From contig JANXUT010000008.1 of NCBI GenBank assembly GCA_025356075.1, positions 1-52,299 on the forward strand: a stretch of 52,299 nt of DNA, given 5' to 3'. Below are positions 16,955 to 25,687 of this stretch, in pieces (position 1 is the first letter of the stretch; each line of letters begins with the position of its first letter). The stretch is from Pseudomonadota bacterium (GTDB lineage: Bacteria; Pseudomonadota; Gammaproteobacteria; Steroidobacterales; Steroidobacteraceae). The translations under genes were made by a program, and so were the position numbers. The notes below the pieces were generated by a model. That model was not told the DNA's origin. It was given only the letters and a program-made list of their open reading frames with translations, and did not search any database.

Positions 16955-18322
16955 TTAGTGCCGGCGCGGCGAGGCGAGCGCGTCGGCGAGCGCGTTGAAG
17001 AAGGCCGACCGCTCTTCGTGGAGCGACTCGGGGCCATCCGCGTGCGCCCACACCGACCACTGCACCATGACGAGGTGCTCGGTCGGGTTGATCGCAATGC
17101 CCTGCCCGAATATCCCCTGCGCCCAGAACGTGCCGTCCGCTGTCCGTCGCTGCGATGCGCTGGCGGGACGGCGCGGATCGAGTCCGCCGTACCACCACTG
17201 GTAGCCGTATTGGCCGCGCGGAGTCTCCGGTGTCACCGAGCCCTTCGCGCGCGTCCACGTCGTCGACTGGCGGATCCAGTCGGCCGGCAGCAGCGCGGTG
17301 CCGTCGGCGAGCTTGCCGCCGTTGGCGATGAACAGACCGAACCGGCCCCAGTCGCGCAGCGTCGCGTTGAATCCGTGGCCGCCCATGTCGGTCTCGCCCT
17401 TGACGAGCGCCTGCCAGACGCCGTCGCTCTCCATCGCGAAGCGACTCCACAGGCGCGTCTCGAGGTAGTGCGCCAGCGTCATCCTTGTCGCGTGTTCGAG
17501 TGCCGCTCCGACGAGCCACGCGCCGCCCGTGTTGTACGCCCAGAACTCGCCCGGAGTGACGCCGGGCCTGCGCTTCAAGCCGCGCAGTAGCTCGATGATG
17601 CAAGGGTAGGGCGTGGCGCCCGCCTCGCAGGCCGTCAGGTGCGCGAAGTCGGAGGTCGGGTCCGCGTAGTTCTCCGTCCAGAGCACACCGGAGGAGTGCT
17701 GCAGGAGATTCTGGAGCGTGACGTCCTGCCAGGCTGTGCCGTTGAGCTCCGGCAGGTAGCGGGTAACGGGATCGGTCACGGCGTGGATGGACCCTTCCTT
17801 GATGGCCATGCCGACGAGGACCGAAACCACGGATTTCGCGACCGACCGCGACGTCCAGAGCGTGCTTGGCGTGTTGCCGCCGGCGTAATGTTCGATGACG
17901 AGGTGGCCGTCCTTGAGGACGAGAAGTCCGGTGACGCTCTGTCGCTCAAGGAAGTCATCGAGGCCGAGCGACTTGCCGTCGAAACGGTAGCGGAACGACG
18001 GGAGCGGCCTCGTCGCGGGCGGTAGCGGAAGGGGCGCCACGCCGCCGGCGTGGAAGACATCGCCCGGGTACTGGCGGTACGTGTTCCGAAAGCCGATCAG
18101 GCGGCTGGCCTGGTCCCACTCGAGCATGCTCTTCGCCGGCGGTATCGTTGCGTCGAACGGTTGCGGGCACCTCGACAGCCCGAGTGCGACGCACTCGGCG
18201 AGCGCCGGATCCGCCGCAGTCGCCGCTACCGCATCCACCGCGCCGAGCGACGCGACAACTCCGGCGAGCGCGACGACAAGCGGTGAGGCGGCGCGACGGG
18301 CGCGCGAGCGTGGAGCGGTCAT
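16955..18322 (-). CDS. Exported serine hydrolase, beta-lactamase fold (class C / esterase type)
   Basis: 455-aa member of the serine beta-lactamase-like superfamily. It has a signal peptide (LVVALAGVVASLGAVDAVAA). The nucleophile motif SxxK is S160-V-A-K163, and the second-motif Tyr is Y263 in FWAYNTGG. QNLLQHSSGV is the usual block between them. It resembles 6-aminohexanoate-dimer hydrolases and EstB-type esterases more than true AmpC enzymes, so resistance to beta-lactams is not implied. It is convergent with the SnoaL-like gene. Confidence 0.87.
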   Translation of the reverse strand: MTAPRSRARRAASPLVVALAGVVASLGAVDAVAATAADPALAECVALGLSRCPQPFDATIPPAKSMLEWDQASRLIGFRNTYRQYPGDVFHAGGVAPLPLPPATRPLPSFRYRFDGKSLGLDDFLERQSVTGLLVLKDGHLVIEHYAGGNTPSTLWTSRSVAKSVVSVLVGMAIKEGSIHAVTDPVTRYLPELNGTAWQDVTLQNLLQHSSGVLWTENYADPTSDFAHLTACEAGATPYPCIIELLRGLKRRPGVTPGEFWAYNTGGAWLVGAALEHATRMTLAHYLETRLWSRFAMESDGVWQALVKGETDMGGHGFNATLRDWGRFGLFIANGGKLADGTALLPADWIRQSTTWTRAKGSVTPETPRGQYGYQWWYGGLDPRRPASASQRRTADGTFWAQGIFGQGIAINPTEHLVMVQWSVWAHADGPESLHEERSAFFNALADALASPRRH

Positions 18323-18642
18323 GGTGTTTCTCCGGCGTCGTATCGAGTCGCGTGAGCATAGAGCACCCCCGCGGAGTCGCCGACGATTCAGGATTGGGCC
18401 GTCACCCGCGGATCGCAGGCGACGGGGAGGTGGGCGATCGCCGGGGGAGCGCGCATATATAAGCGGTCTCGGAGCGAAGCTTGGGTTGCTGAACCTGCTG
18501 ACATAAGATATTGATAAAAAAAGAGTTATTGTTCCTCCGTCACGCCGACCGCCGGGAGGATGGCAGCCGTCAATAGGGAAGTTATATAAAGTTACTAATG
18601 TATTTGTAGCTTATCAAAAGGACGAGTAATCTCGATAGCACG
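18323..18642. other. Intergenic region with an AT-rich island upstream of the ATPase gene
   Basis: 320 bp between divergent genes. The left half is GC-rich like its surroundings. From about 18,500 the sequence becomes strikingly AT-rich (runs such as GATAAAAAAAGAG and GTTATATAAAG, with a repeated AAGTTA), apart from a short GC insert near 18,541-18,563. It has the look of a promoter or leader acquired with the ATPase gene. No small gene, tRNA or clear palindrome was found. Confidence 0.5.
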
Positions 18643-19845
18643 ATGGACCCCATGCAGAACCCGTTCTCGCCGGGCGCGGGCTCGCCACCGCCGGAACTCG
18701 CCGGCCGCGACCCGATCCTCGAGCAGGCGCGCCTCACGCTCGGCCGCGTCAAGCAAGGCCGGCCCGAGCGGAGCTTCCTGCTCGTGGGCCTGCGCGGCGT
18801 CGGCAAGACGGTACTTCTCAACAAGATCCGTGAAATGGCGGAGGCCGCCGGCTACCGCGCCGTGCTGATCGAAGCGCACGAGGGCAAGCCGCTCGCCGCG
18901 CTACTGCTCCCGTCACTGCGCCAGCTGATGATTGCGCTCGATCGAATGGCGAATATCAGCCAGAAGGCGAAGCGCGGGCTGCGGGTGCTCAAGAGCTTCT
19001 TCAACGGCCTCAAGCTTCGCTACCACGACATCGAGATCGGCCTCGACATCGACCCGGAAGAGGGCACCGCGGACAGCGGCAGTCTCGAGGCGGATCTGTC
19101 GGAAGTCTTCGTCGCACTCGGGGAGGCCGCGGCCGATCGCGGCGCCGCCGTCGCGCTTATCATCGACGAGATGCAGTACCTGAGCGAGGAGGAGCTCGGC
19201 GCGTTGATCATGGCGATGCACCAGGTCTCGCAGCGACAGCTGCCGATCGTGCTGGTGGGCGCGGGCCTGCCGCAGCTCGTCGCCCTCTCGGGGCGCTCCA
19301 AGTCCTACGCCGAGCGGCTGTTCCAGTTCCCGGAAGTCGGTGCGCTGCCGCCGGCCGATGCGGCGGCCGCGGTGCAGGAGCCGGTGCTCGCGCAGGGCGT
19401 GCATTTCAGCGATGCGGCACTCGAGGAGCTGATTCGCCAGACGCGCGGATACCCCTACTTCCTGCAGGAGTGGGGCTATCAGGCCTGGAACCTCGCGCCG
19501 CACTCGCCGATCGGCGTCGAAGTCATCCGGGCGGCCACCGACGCCTCGATAAGGCGCCTCGACGCCAACTTCTTCCGCGTGCGATTCGACCGGCTCACGC
19601 CGCGCGAAAAGGACTACCTGCGTGCCCTCGCCGAACTCGGCGACACCGCCAAGCGCTCCGGCGAGATTGCGGAGCGGCTCGGCGTGCGGGTGCAGAGCGT
19701 TGCGCCGGTGCGAAATTCACTGATCAAGAAGGGCATGATCTACAGCCCCGCGCACGGTGACACGGCGTTCACCGTGCCGCTCTTCGCCGATTTCATGAAG
19801 CGAACGATGCCGGTGGAGCGGCTGCCGCAGCTTCCGCGCCCGTGA
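18643..19845 (+). CDS. AAA-family ATPase (AAA_16/ATPase_2-like) with C-terminal winged helix
   Basis: 400-aa soluble P-loop ATPase. The Walker A is GLRGVGKT at residues 49-56 and the Walker B is LIIDE at about 172-176, followed by a sensor region at VLVGAGLP. The ELAGRD motif just before the P-loop domain is typical of the orc1/STAND-like ATPase_2 group. After a helical lid (about 230-300) the C-terminus reads LTPREKDYLRALAELG and KRSGEIAERLGVRVQSVAP, a winged-helix DNA-binding-like domain. These orphan ATPases are widespread and their role is unknown. Ribosome binding is weak before either ATG (18643 or 18652). The AT-rich leader and solitary position hint at horizontal gain. A defence role is possible, but no partner effector is adjacent. 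Confidence 0.8.
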   Translation: MDPMQNPFSPGAGSPPPELAGRDPILEQARLTLGRVKQGRPERSFLLVGLRGVGKTVLLNKIREMAEAAGYRAVLIEAHEGKPLAALLLPSLRQLMIALDRMANISQKAKRGLRVLKSFFNGLKLRYHDIEIGLDIDPEEGTADSGSLEADLSEVFVALGEAAADRGAAVALIIDEMQYLSEEELGALIMAMHQVSQRQLPIVLVGAGLPQLVALSGRSKSYAERLFQFPEVGALPPADAAAAVQEPVLAQGVHFSDAALEELIRQTRGYPYFLQEWGYQAWNLAPHSPIGVEVIRAATDASIRRLDANFFRVRFDRLTPREKDYLRALAELGDTAKRSGEIAERLGVRVQSVAPVRNSLIKKGMIYSPAHGDTAFTVPLFADFMKRTMPVERLPQLPRP

Positions 19846-19861
19846 TGCGCCGCGGGGCGCT

Positions 19862-20200
19862 TCAGTCCCAGCGGTGGGTGCGTTGCCACGTCCCCGCGAC
19901 CTCGGCCGAGCTCCCGTCGACGAGGTGACAGCGGCTGTACATAGCCGCCGTCATGCACGCGTGGTTCGGCAGGATGCGCAAGCGTGCACCGATCGGAAGT
20001 CGCTCGAAGGGGCGGCGTGGTCCCGATGATCTCGCCGCGTTCCGGGTGGACACCGGAGGCGGGGAGCCACGCGAAAGAGGGAGCGGGGCTCGGATCGAGT
20101 ACAGGACCGTAGCCAGCACCCTGCGACGTGGCCGCGGTGCTCCGGTCATTCGGAGGCGCGACGCCGAGCTCGCGCGCCCGCACCCGGATGCGTTCGGCGC
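19862..20200 (-). pseudogene. Decayed C-terminal fragment of a D-threonine aldolase / D-serine dehydratase-like enzyme
   Basis: The minus strand ends with IGARLRILPNHACMTAAMYS, then a short variable stretch and a closing TWQRTHRWD. This matches the C-terminal zinc-binding block (His and Cys of PNHAC) of the DSD1/D-threonine-aldolase family. Just upstream the homology continues in a different frame as GAGYGPVLDPSPAPSFAWL, so at least one frameshift separates the parts, and the N-terminal PLP barrel is missing. It lies directly after the ornithine-cyclodeaminase-family gene on the same strand. Family assignment is from recalled motifs, not a search. Confidence 0.6.
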
Positions 20201-20265
20201 GTGAAGCGAGCCGGCCGCGGGCGGGCGGCAGTACCGGCCTCGAGAGCTCCGCGAGTCGCATCGGC

Positions 20266-21264
20266 TCAGAAGTCGACGACGCGGCCGACGTCGAGGCGCT
20301 CGGCCTCCTCGAGTACGAAGCGTGCCGCGACGAGGTCCTCGCTGACCATGCCGAGCGACTTGAAGAGAGTGATGTCGTTTGGATTCAGGCGACCGACGGC
20401 GCGCCCGGCGAGCACATCCCCGATGCTACCGAGGATGTGATCGTCGGTGACAAGCCCGGCGTCGCGGGCGCGGCGGAATTCGCCCGCCAGCGCGAGCGCG
20501 CTGTCCCGGAAATCAACGTAGAACCGGCAGCGAACGACCGTATCGTGGTCGACCTCGGCAGTCGTCGGGATGCTGGAGCCAACGACATTGAGATGCTGTC
20601 CGGGTCGCAGCCACGCGCCCTTGAGATAAGGCTCCGCGGCTGCGGTCGTCGTGCAGAGGATATCGGCCGCCGCGGCTGCGTCCTCGACGCGAGCCACCGC
20701 ACGCGCCGGAATGCCAAAGCGGGCGCCCGTCTCGGCCGCGAATGCGGTTGCCTGCGCGGGGTTGCGACCCCAGAGGATGAGTTCGCGGATGTCACGGACG
20801 CAGCGCAGTGCCTCGACGTGCACCGTAGCCTGCTCGCCGTAGCCGAACACGGCGAGCACCGGTGCATCCCGTTGCGCCAGCACGTCGGTCGCGACGGCGG
20901 AGGAGGCCGCGGTGCGGATTGCCGTCACCTCGCGCGCCTCGATGATCGCGAGCGGACGTCCGTCGGCTGCATCGAACAGCAGCACCATCCCCTGGTGCGA
21001 GCCGAGGTTGGTGCCGAAGTTGCCTGGGTACACCGTAACGACCTTGATGCCGAGCTGCGGCGCGACGGCCTTCGGGCGGGCCGGAAGGTACCCCGGCATC
21101 ATGCCGAGCAGGCCGCGGCCGTCCGGCAGGCGCAACGCCGTGCGGATGGGCTGCACGGCACCACCGGCGCCGGCGAGCGGCATGGCCTCGCGCATCAGGC
21201 GGATGCATTCCGCCATCGGCAGCAGCCGGTCGACTTCGTGGGCGTTGACGATGCGGATTGGCAT
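20266..21264 (-). CDS. Ornithine cyclodeaminase / mu-crystallin family protein
   Basis: 332-aa NAD(P)-dependent enzyme. The N-terminal substrate region has the conserved LGIKVVTVYPGN block (Lys for carboxylate), followed by a Rossmann loop VFGYGEQA, then ADILCTTTAAAEPYLKG, HLNVVGSS and a late SLGMVSEDLVAA. Members include ornithine cyclodeaminase, alanine dehydrogenase, ketimine reductases and opine-type synthases, so the exact reaction is open. It sits downstream of a class II aldolase gene (40-bp gap) and upstream of the D-threonine-aldolase-like remnant, suggesting an amino-acid operon now partly lost. Confidence 0.85.
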   Translation of the reverse strand: MPIRIVNAHEVDRLLPMAECIRLMREAMPLAGAGGAVQPIRTALRLPDGRGLLGMMPGYLPARPKAVAPQLGIKVVTVYPGNFGTNLGSHQGMVLLFDAADGRPLAIIEAREVTAIRTAASSAVATDVLAQRDAPVLAVFGYGEQATVHVEALRCVRDIRELILWGRNPAQATAFAAETGARFGIPARAVARVEDAAAAADILCTTTAAAEPYLKGAWLRPGQHLNVVGSSIPTTAEVDHDTVVRCRFYVDFRDSALALAGEFRRARDAGLVTDDHILGSIGDVLAGRAVGRLNPNDITLFKSLGMVSEDLVAARFVLEEAERLDVGRVVDF

Positions 21265-21304
21265 AGGCGCGGTTGGGCGGCTGCGATCGCAGAATCGGTC
21301 GATG

Positions 21305-22078
21305 CTAGGCCGTATAGCTTGTATCGGATCGATCCAGCAGCCGCTTCAGCGCGGCGAAGTGGAGTTCCGCGCGGCTGAGGCCCTCGACCTGGGTCGTGCC
21401 GTTGTACTGCGCGATCGTCGCGGCAATGACCGCCGGCGGAATCTGCTTCAGCCGCCGGCCGGTCGAGAGCGCGAGTACCTGGACCTGTGCGACACGCTCG
21501 AGGAAATAGAGTCGCTCGAACGTCTCGGCGAGCGAGCGTCCGGCGACGATGACACCGTGATTGCTGAGCATCAACACCGACTTGGATCCGAGCGCCGCCG
21601 CCATTCGCGCGCCTTCGGCATCGTCGAGCGCCAGGCCGTTGTAGTCGGGGTAGTAGGCGACATCGTCGTGAAACATAAGCGCGCCCTGGCCGGTCATTTC
21701 GAGCTGGGTATCCTCGAGCATGCACAGGGCGGTCGCGTAGGGCATGTGCGTATGCAAGACGCAGCTGGCATGCGGCGCGAGGCGGTGGAGGGGTCGGTGG
21801 ATATGTAACGCGGTGTCCTCGATCGGCCCGCGCCCTTTCACGACGCGGCCCTCGAAGTCGACGACCATGAAGTCACTCGCCTTGACCTCCGACCAGTGCA
21901 GGCCAAATGGCGCGAGCAGGAACTGGTCTGGCGCTCCGGGGACGAGCGTGGTCAGGTGATTGTCGATGCCCTCGTGCAGGCCGAAGTGGACGGCCAGTCG
22001 ATGGCACGCGGCCAGATCGACCCGAGCCTGGCGCTCGGCGTCGGCGAGACGGTTCGAAGACTGATGAACTGCGGCCAT
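21305..22078 (-). CDS. Class II aldolase/adducin family protein
   Basis: 257 aa from ATG 22078; the frame is open 33 codons further but the family start aligns here. Family features are GIDNHLTTLVPG near the N-terminus, the zinc site HTHMPYATAL, the acid-bearing EMTGQGALMF and SNHGVIVAGRSLAETFERLYFLE. Such proteins act as L-fuculose-phosphate-type aldolases or decarboxylases, but the adducin-like subgroup found in amino-acid or aromatic loci is mostly uncharacterised. The neighbours are an exported cyanophycinase-like gene upstream and the cyclodeaminase gene downstream, all on one strand. Confidence 0.85.
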   Translation of the reverse strand: MAAVHQSSNRLADAERQARVDLAACHRLAVHFGLHEGIDNHLTTLVPGAPDQFLLAPFGLHWSEVKASDFMVVDFEGRVVKGRGPIEDTALHIHRPLHRLAPHASCVLHTHMPYATALCMLEDTQLEMTGQGALMFHDDVAYYPDYNGLALDDAEGARMAAALGSKSVLMLSNHGVIVAGRSLAETFERLYFLERVAQVQVLALSTGRRLKQIPPAVIAATIAQYNGTTQVEGLSRAELHFAALKRLLDRSDTSYTA

Positions 22079-22224
22079 GGCGAGGATCCCCTGAGCGTCG
22101 GAATTCGGCGGAAACAGGGTCTGCCGACGTCCGTCCCGCCTGGTTGCAAGTATCCGGTCGGAGCGTGTGTCTGGCAAATAGGCCCGACCGGCCCCGGTGC
22201 ACGGCCAGGGCGGCGATCGCGCCG

Positions 22225-23361
22225 CTAGCTTTCGTCGAGCGGCGCTTTGGTCCGATACAGGATGGGCGAGGCGATCGAAGGGTGCGCGAGCGCCCCGCGC
22301 GCGATCGTGTCAAGGGTCTCGGCCGCCGGGTGACTTACTTCGCCCGTCTTGAAGTCGATCGTGCCGCCGCCGCTCAGGCGCGAAATGTGGATGTCAGCCA
22401 TCGACAGCGGCTGTCCCGCGACGAGGACACCCGCCGGTCGCCCGGGTGTCACGATCCACGCGCTGCCGGCAGAGCCGGCCGCCACGTGCCCAATTCCGTC
22501 CGCCCCGATCAGCAGCGCGCTGTTCTCGTCGATGCCGATGCCGAATGCCTGTGCGGCGGGTTGCGCTTTGTTGATGCGCGCCACGAACACGATCAGGCGC
22601 CCGAGGCGGCTGCGGGCAGAAAAATGCGTGTCCGTGATGACGTGCTCAAGCCAGCGAAGGTGCAGGAAGTCGCTCTCGAGCGTCACTCCCGAATTGTAGG
22701 GATCCGCGAGCGCGATTCGCGACTCCATGCTGACACCGTCGAGGCAGGTGTAGCTGTAGTGGCCGAGGATCGCGAGACCCGCGCTGCTGCCGCCGATCGG
22801 GCGGTTGGCTAGCACGTGCGCGTCCAGCGCCGCCTGGACCGGCGTGCCCTTCCAGTAACGGATGTAGTTTGCCTGGTCGCCACCGGCGAGGAAGATGCCA
22901 TCGGCTTCGCGCAGCGCCCCAATGACCCGCGGGTCGAACGACGCTTCCCGGTGGTGGAACACGATCATTTCGGCGGACACGACCGGTCCCCACGCTGTCG
23001 TGTAGAGCTCACCGTAGTTGCCATCCTCGGGATCGAAGCTGTCGTCCGACACGGCGCGCAGGATCACGATGTGGCCGTTGCCGGCGTGACGCGCGATCGA
23101 GGCGTAGGCCGCATCGACTCGTCCGCCACCGCCCATCAGCGCGAGCGCAAATTCCGTTCGGGTCGCCCGTGGTTTCGAGGGATCTCCGGAAACGAAATAG
23201 TCGAAATTCTTGTCGCGGTAATTGTGTGCCGCGCCGGTCACCGCGCTGGGCACCGAGGGGACCACCTGCACCGTGGCGGGAGCGGCTTCCGGGGCCCCCG
23301 CCGAGGCAAGGACGACGACGAGAAGGGCTGCGCTGATGCGCGGGCGATGGAACGAACGCAT
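22225..23361 (-). CDS. Exported cyanophycinase-like peptidase (family S51)
   Basis: 378 aa. A signal peptide (AALLVVVLASAGAPEAAPA) is followed by a S51/type-1 glutamine-amidotransferase-like domain: FLAGGDQANYIRYW precedes the nucleophile motif GGSSAGLAILG (Ser193), and later GIGIDENSALLI and the HISRLSGGGTIDF tail fit cyanophycinase. The family cuts multi-L-arginyl-poly-aspartate to Asp-Arg dipeptides. Exported forms serve use of external polymer. Here it is linked with an ornithine-cyclodeaminase-family gene, which would fit arginine/ornithine use, but no dipeptidase or arginase is seen nearby. It is divergent from the TonB-receptor pseudogene. Confidence 0.85.
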   Translation of the reverse strand: MRSFHRPRISAALLVVVLASAGAPEAAPATVQVVPSVPSAVTGAAHNYRDKNFDYFVSGDPSKPRATRTEFALALMGGGGRVDAAYASIARHAGNGHIVILRAVSDDSFDPEDGNYGELYTTAWGPVVSAEMIVFHHREASFDPRVIGALREADGIFLAGGDQANYIRYWKGTPVQAALDAHVLANRPIGGSSAGLAILGHYSYTCLDGVSMESRIALADPYNSGVTLESDFLHLRWLEHVITDTHFSARSRLGRLIVFVARINKAQPAAQAFGIGIDENSALLIGADGIGHVAAGSAGSAWIVTPGRPAGVLVAGQPLSMADIHISRLSGGGTIDFKTGEVSHPAAETLDTIARGALAHPSIASPILYRTKAPLDES

Positions 23362-23417
23362 ACGGCAAGATTCTCGCGATTGACGGGAGCGGCGTTAGGA
23401 CTGCACGGCCTTGCCGA

Positions 23418-23449
23418 GCCTAAGGCGCCAAGTTAGAAATGACTTAGGC
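23418..23449. promoter_or_regulatory. Inverted repeat between divergent genes (candidate operator)
   Basis: GCCTAAG (23418-23424) and CTTAGGC (23443-23449) are perfect 7-nt arms with an 18-nt spacer, in the 200-bp gap between the cyanophycinase-like gene and the TonB receptor. The arms are two helical turns apart centre to centre, suitable for a dimeric regulator, but no adjacent regulator gene supports this. Confidence 0.3.
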
Positions 23450-23561
23450 ACTGACGGAACACTGACAACTTGGGCGGAGGAAGGATATCACCGCGCCACG
23501 GAAGCGCAGTCGCACGATCTTTCGTCAGCAAAAACAAGAACACGCATCGTTGGGGAATGGC

Positions 23562-25337
23562 ATGCGAAGACTATCTATCGCGGCGGCCGCGCTGGCAGCC
23601 TCCGTTTGTGGCGTTGCAATCGCTGAGCCGGAGAGCGCTTCCGGTCCTCCCGTGAGCGTAGGCACCGAGCCGAGCCAGACGCTGGAACCTGTGACCGTGA
23701 CGGGCTCGCGCATCCCGCGAGTCCAGCTGGAAGGTCCAGCGCCGATCGGAACGATCACGGCCGTCGACATCCAGAACAACGGCTTCGCGACTATCGCCGA
23801 CGTGATGACCTCGCTCACCCAGAACCTGGGCGCGCTCGACAACAACCAGAATACCAACGGCTTCTCGCCGGGCGCCCAGGCGGTCGACCTGCGGGGCTTA
23901 GGCCCCAATCACACGCTGGTACTCGTGAACGGACGGCGCATCGCGGATTATCCGCAGGCCTACGGTGGCAACAGCACGTTCACCGACATCTCCAACATCC
24001 CGACCTCGATGGTCGAGCGCATCGAGATCCTGAGCGGAAGTGCATCCGCGGTGTACGGCTCCGATGCGATCTCGGGCGTCATCAACTTCATCCTCAAGCA
24101 GAAGGCCGACGGCACGACGTTCGACTTCCGCGCCGGCGACACCCAGCACGGTGGAGGTGCCTCGCAGCGCCTGCAGTTGTCGAGCGGCTACTCGAACGAC
24201 CGGTTCGACTCGGCGTTCGCGGTCGAGATCTACAACCAGGATCCGCTCTGGGCCTTCCAGCGGAGCTTCACCAATTCGCGTCTCGACAGCCCCGCCGACC
24301 CGGGGGACATTGCCGCGAGCCCGGTGTGGGTACGCAGCGACATCGATGTCAACTACCTGGATCCGGGTGCCGCGACCTGCGCCGGGCTTGCGTCGTATGA
24401 CCATGGCTCGATCGTCTACGCCAACCGCAACAACTACGGCAACTACTGCGGCTCGTACCGCGACGTCAGCTACGGGACGCTCGAGAACGGCCGCAAGGCG
24501 CTCAATTTCTACGGCACCGCGAGCTATCGGCTGAACGATAGCGCGAGCCTGTTCCTCGACGTGCAGGCGGGCGCCTCGCACCAGATCAGCTACAACACGC
24601 CGCTCCAGTGGCAGAACAGCTACCAGCTGAACGGCGACTCCTCGCCCATCCCCTTCTTCAACCAGGCCACCAACATGGTGGAGCAGTGGCAGCGCAAGTA
24701 TTTCACCATCGAGGAGAACGGTGGCTTCGAGGCGGGCGAGATCCACAACATCGACAAAACGCTGACCTTGAACACCGGCATCAAGGGCACGCTCGCCAAC
24801 ACGTCCTGGACCTACGAGGCGGTGTTCGGGCACTTGCAGAACACGCTCGAGAGCAAGGAGCCAGCGCTGGTCTCGGCGAAGGCTCAAATGCTCTACCTCG
24901 AGCCCTCCCTCGGCGTCACCTCTGACAGCTACCAGATCTACAATGCACCCGTCAGTCGGCTCTAAACGCCGTTGACGGTCGCCGAGTTTCGTTCCATCAC
25001 GCAGTTGTCCATCGACAACGATAAGAGCCGCGCCGAGAACCTGACGCTCAGCATCAACAACACGAAGTTGTTCGTTCTGCCGGCCGGTCCCGTCGGCTTC
25101 GCGGCAGTGGCCGAATACGGCAGCCAGTACTACGGCCTGAAGGCGGACCCGCTGTCGCTCGACGGGACTTACTACGGACTGCACAACACGAGCGCGGTTG
25201 GCTCGCGCGACCACTACGGATCCGGCGCCGAGGTGAACGTACCGGTGTTCTCAAAGCTGAACGTCACGGGTGCCACGCGGTTCGACAGCTACAAGTACAG
25301 CTCGACGACGTCGGGAAAGGTCACGTATTCGCTCGGC
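23562..25337 (+). pseudogene. TonB-dependent receptor, broken by an in-frame stop and a 3' truncation
   Basis: From ATG 23562 (GGGGA upstream) the frame codes for a signal peptide (LSIAAAALAASVCGVAIA), a TonB-box/plug start LEPVTVTGSRIPR, a plug (AVDLRGLGPNHTLVLVNGRRI, RIEILSGSASAVYGSDAISGVINF) and the first part of a large barrel. It stops at TAA 24963-24965 after VSRL. The same frame resumes at once with TPLTVAEFRSITQ and barrel-like sequence to KVTYSLG, ending at 25337. There it runs into the antisense of another truncated gene, so roughly the last third of the receptor, where the conserved EYRP/RGSYG strands are expected, is missing. Family members of this long type are about 900 aa. Confidence 0.8.
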
Positions 25338-25687
25338 ATCGTGATCTTCACGTCCGCGTACTTGCGGCCTTCCTCGGTCAGGATCTTGATCCGCCGGTAC
25401 TCGTACTCGGTCGACGCTTCGTCGTTGCGGTCAACCTGCCGGTAGAGGTAGACGGCCGGGACATTGGGCGCCTCCGGCACGCTCGTCATCGCCACTTCCT
25501 CCGCCGAGACCGGCAGCCAGTCCGAGGCGACGGCGGCGCTGGCGCCGGTGAGCGCGGCGAGAGCGGCGATAGCGGATGCGGCGATCGCCGGGATCCGAAG
25601 GTGGCCGGCCGGGAGCGCTCGCGACAGGGGGATCCGGCCGGTTGACGCGAGGCGTCGCTGGTCAGGCTCAGCATCCTTGCTCCCCAT
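25338..25687 (-). pseudogene. 5' fragment of a DUF3857-domain (transglutaminase-associated) exported protein
   Basis: The minus-strand frame from ATG 25687 gives a signal peptide (IPAIAASAIAALAALTGASAAVA), then DWLPVSAEEVAMTSVPEAP and YLYRQVDRNDEASTEYEYRRIKILTEEGRKYADVKI, a clear start of a DUF3857 domain. After KI the frame reads into the antisense of the TonB-receptor fragment and stops at 25289, so the rest of the protein (usually over 600 aa with a transglutaminase-like core) is lost. The junction lies within about 25338-25342. Confidence 0.75.
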
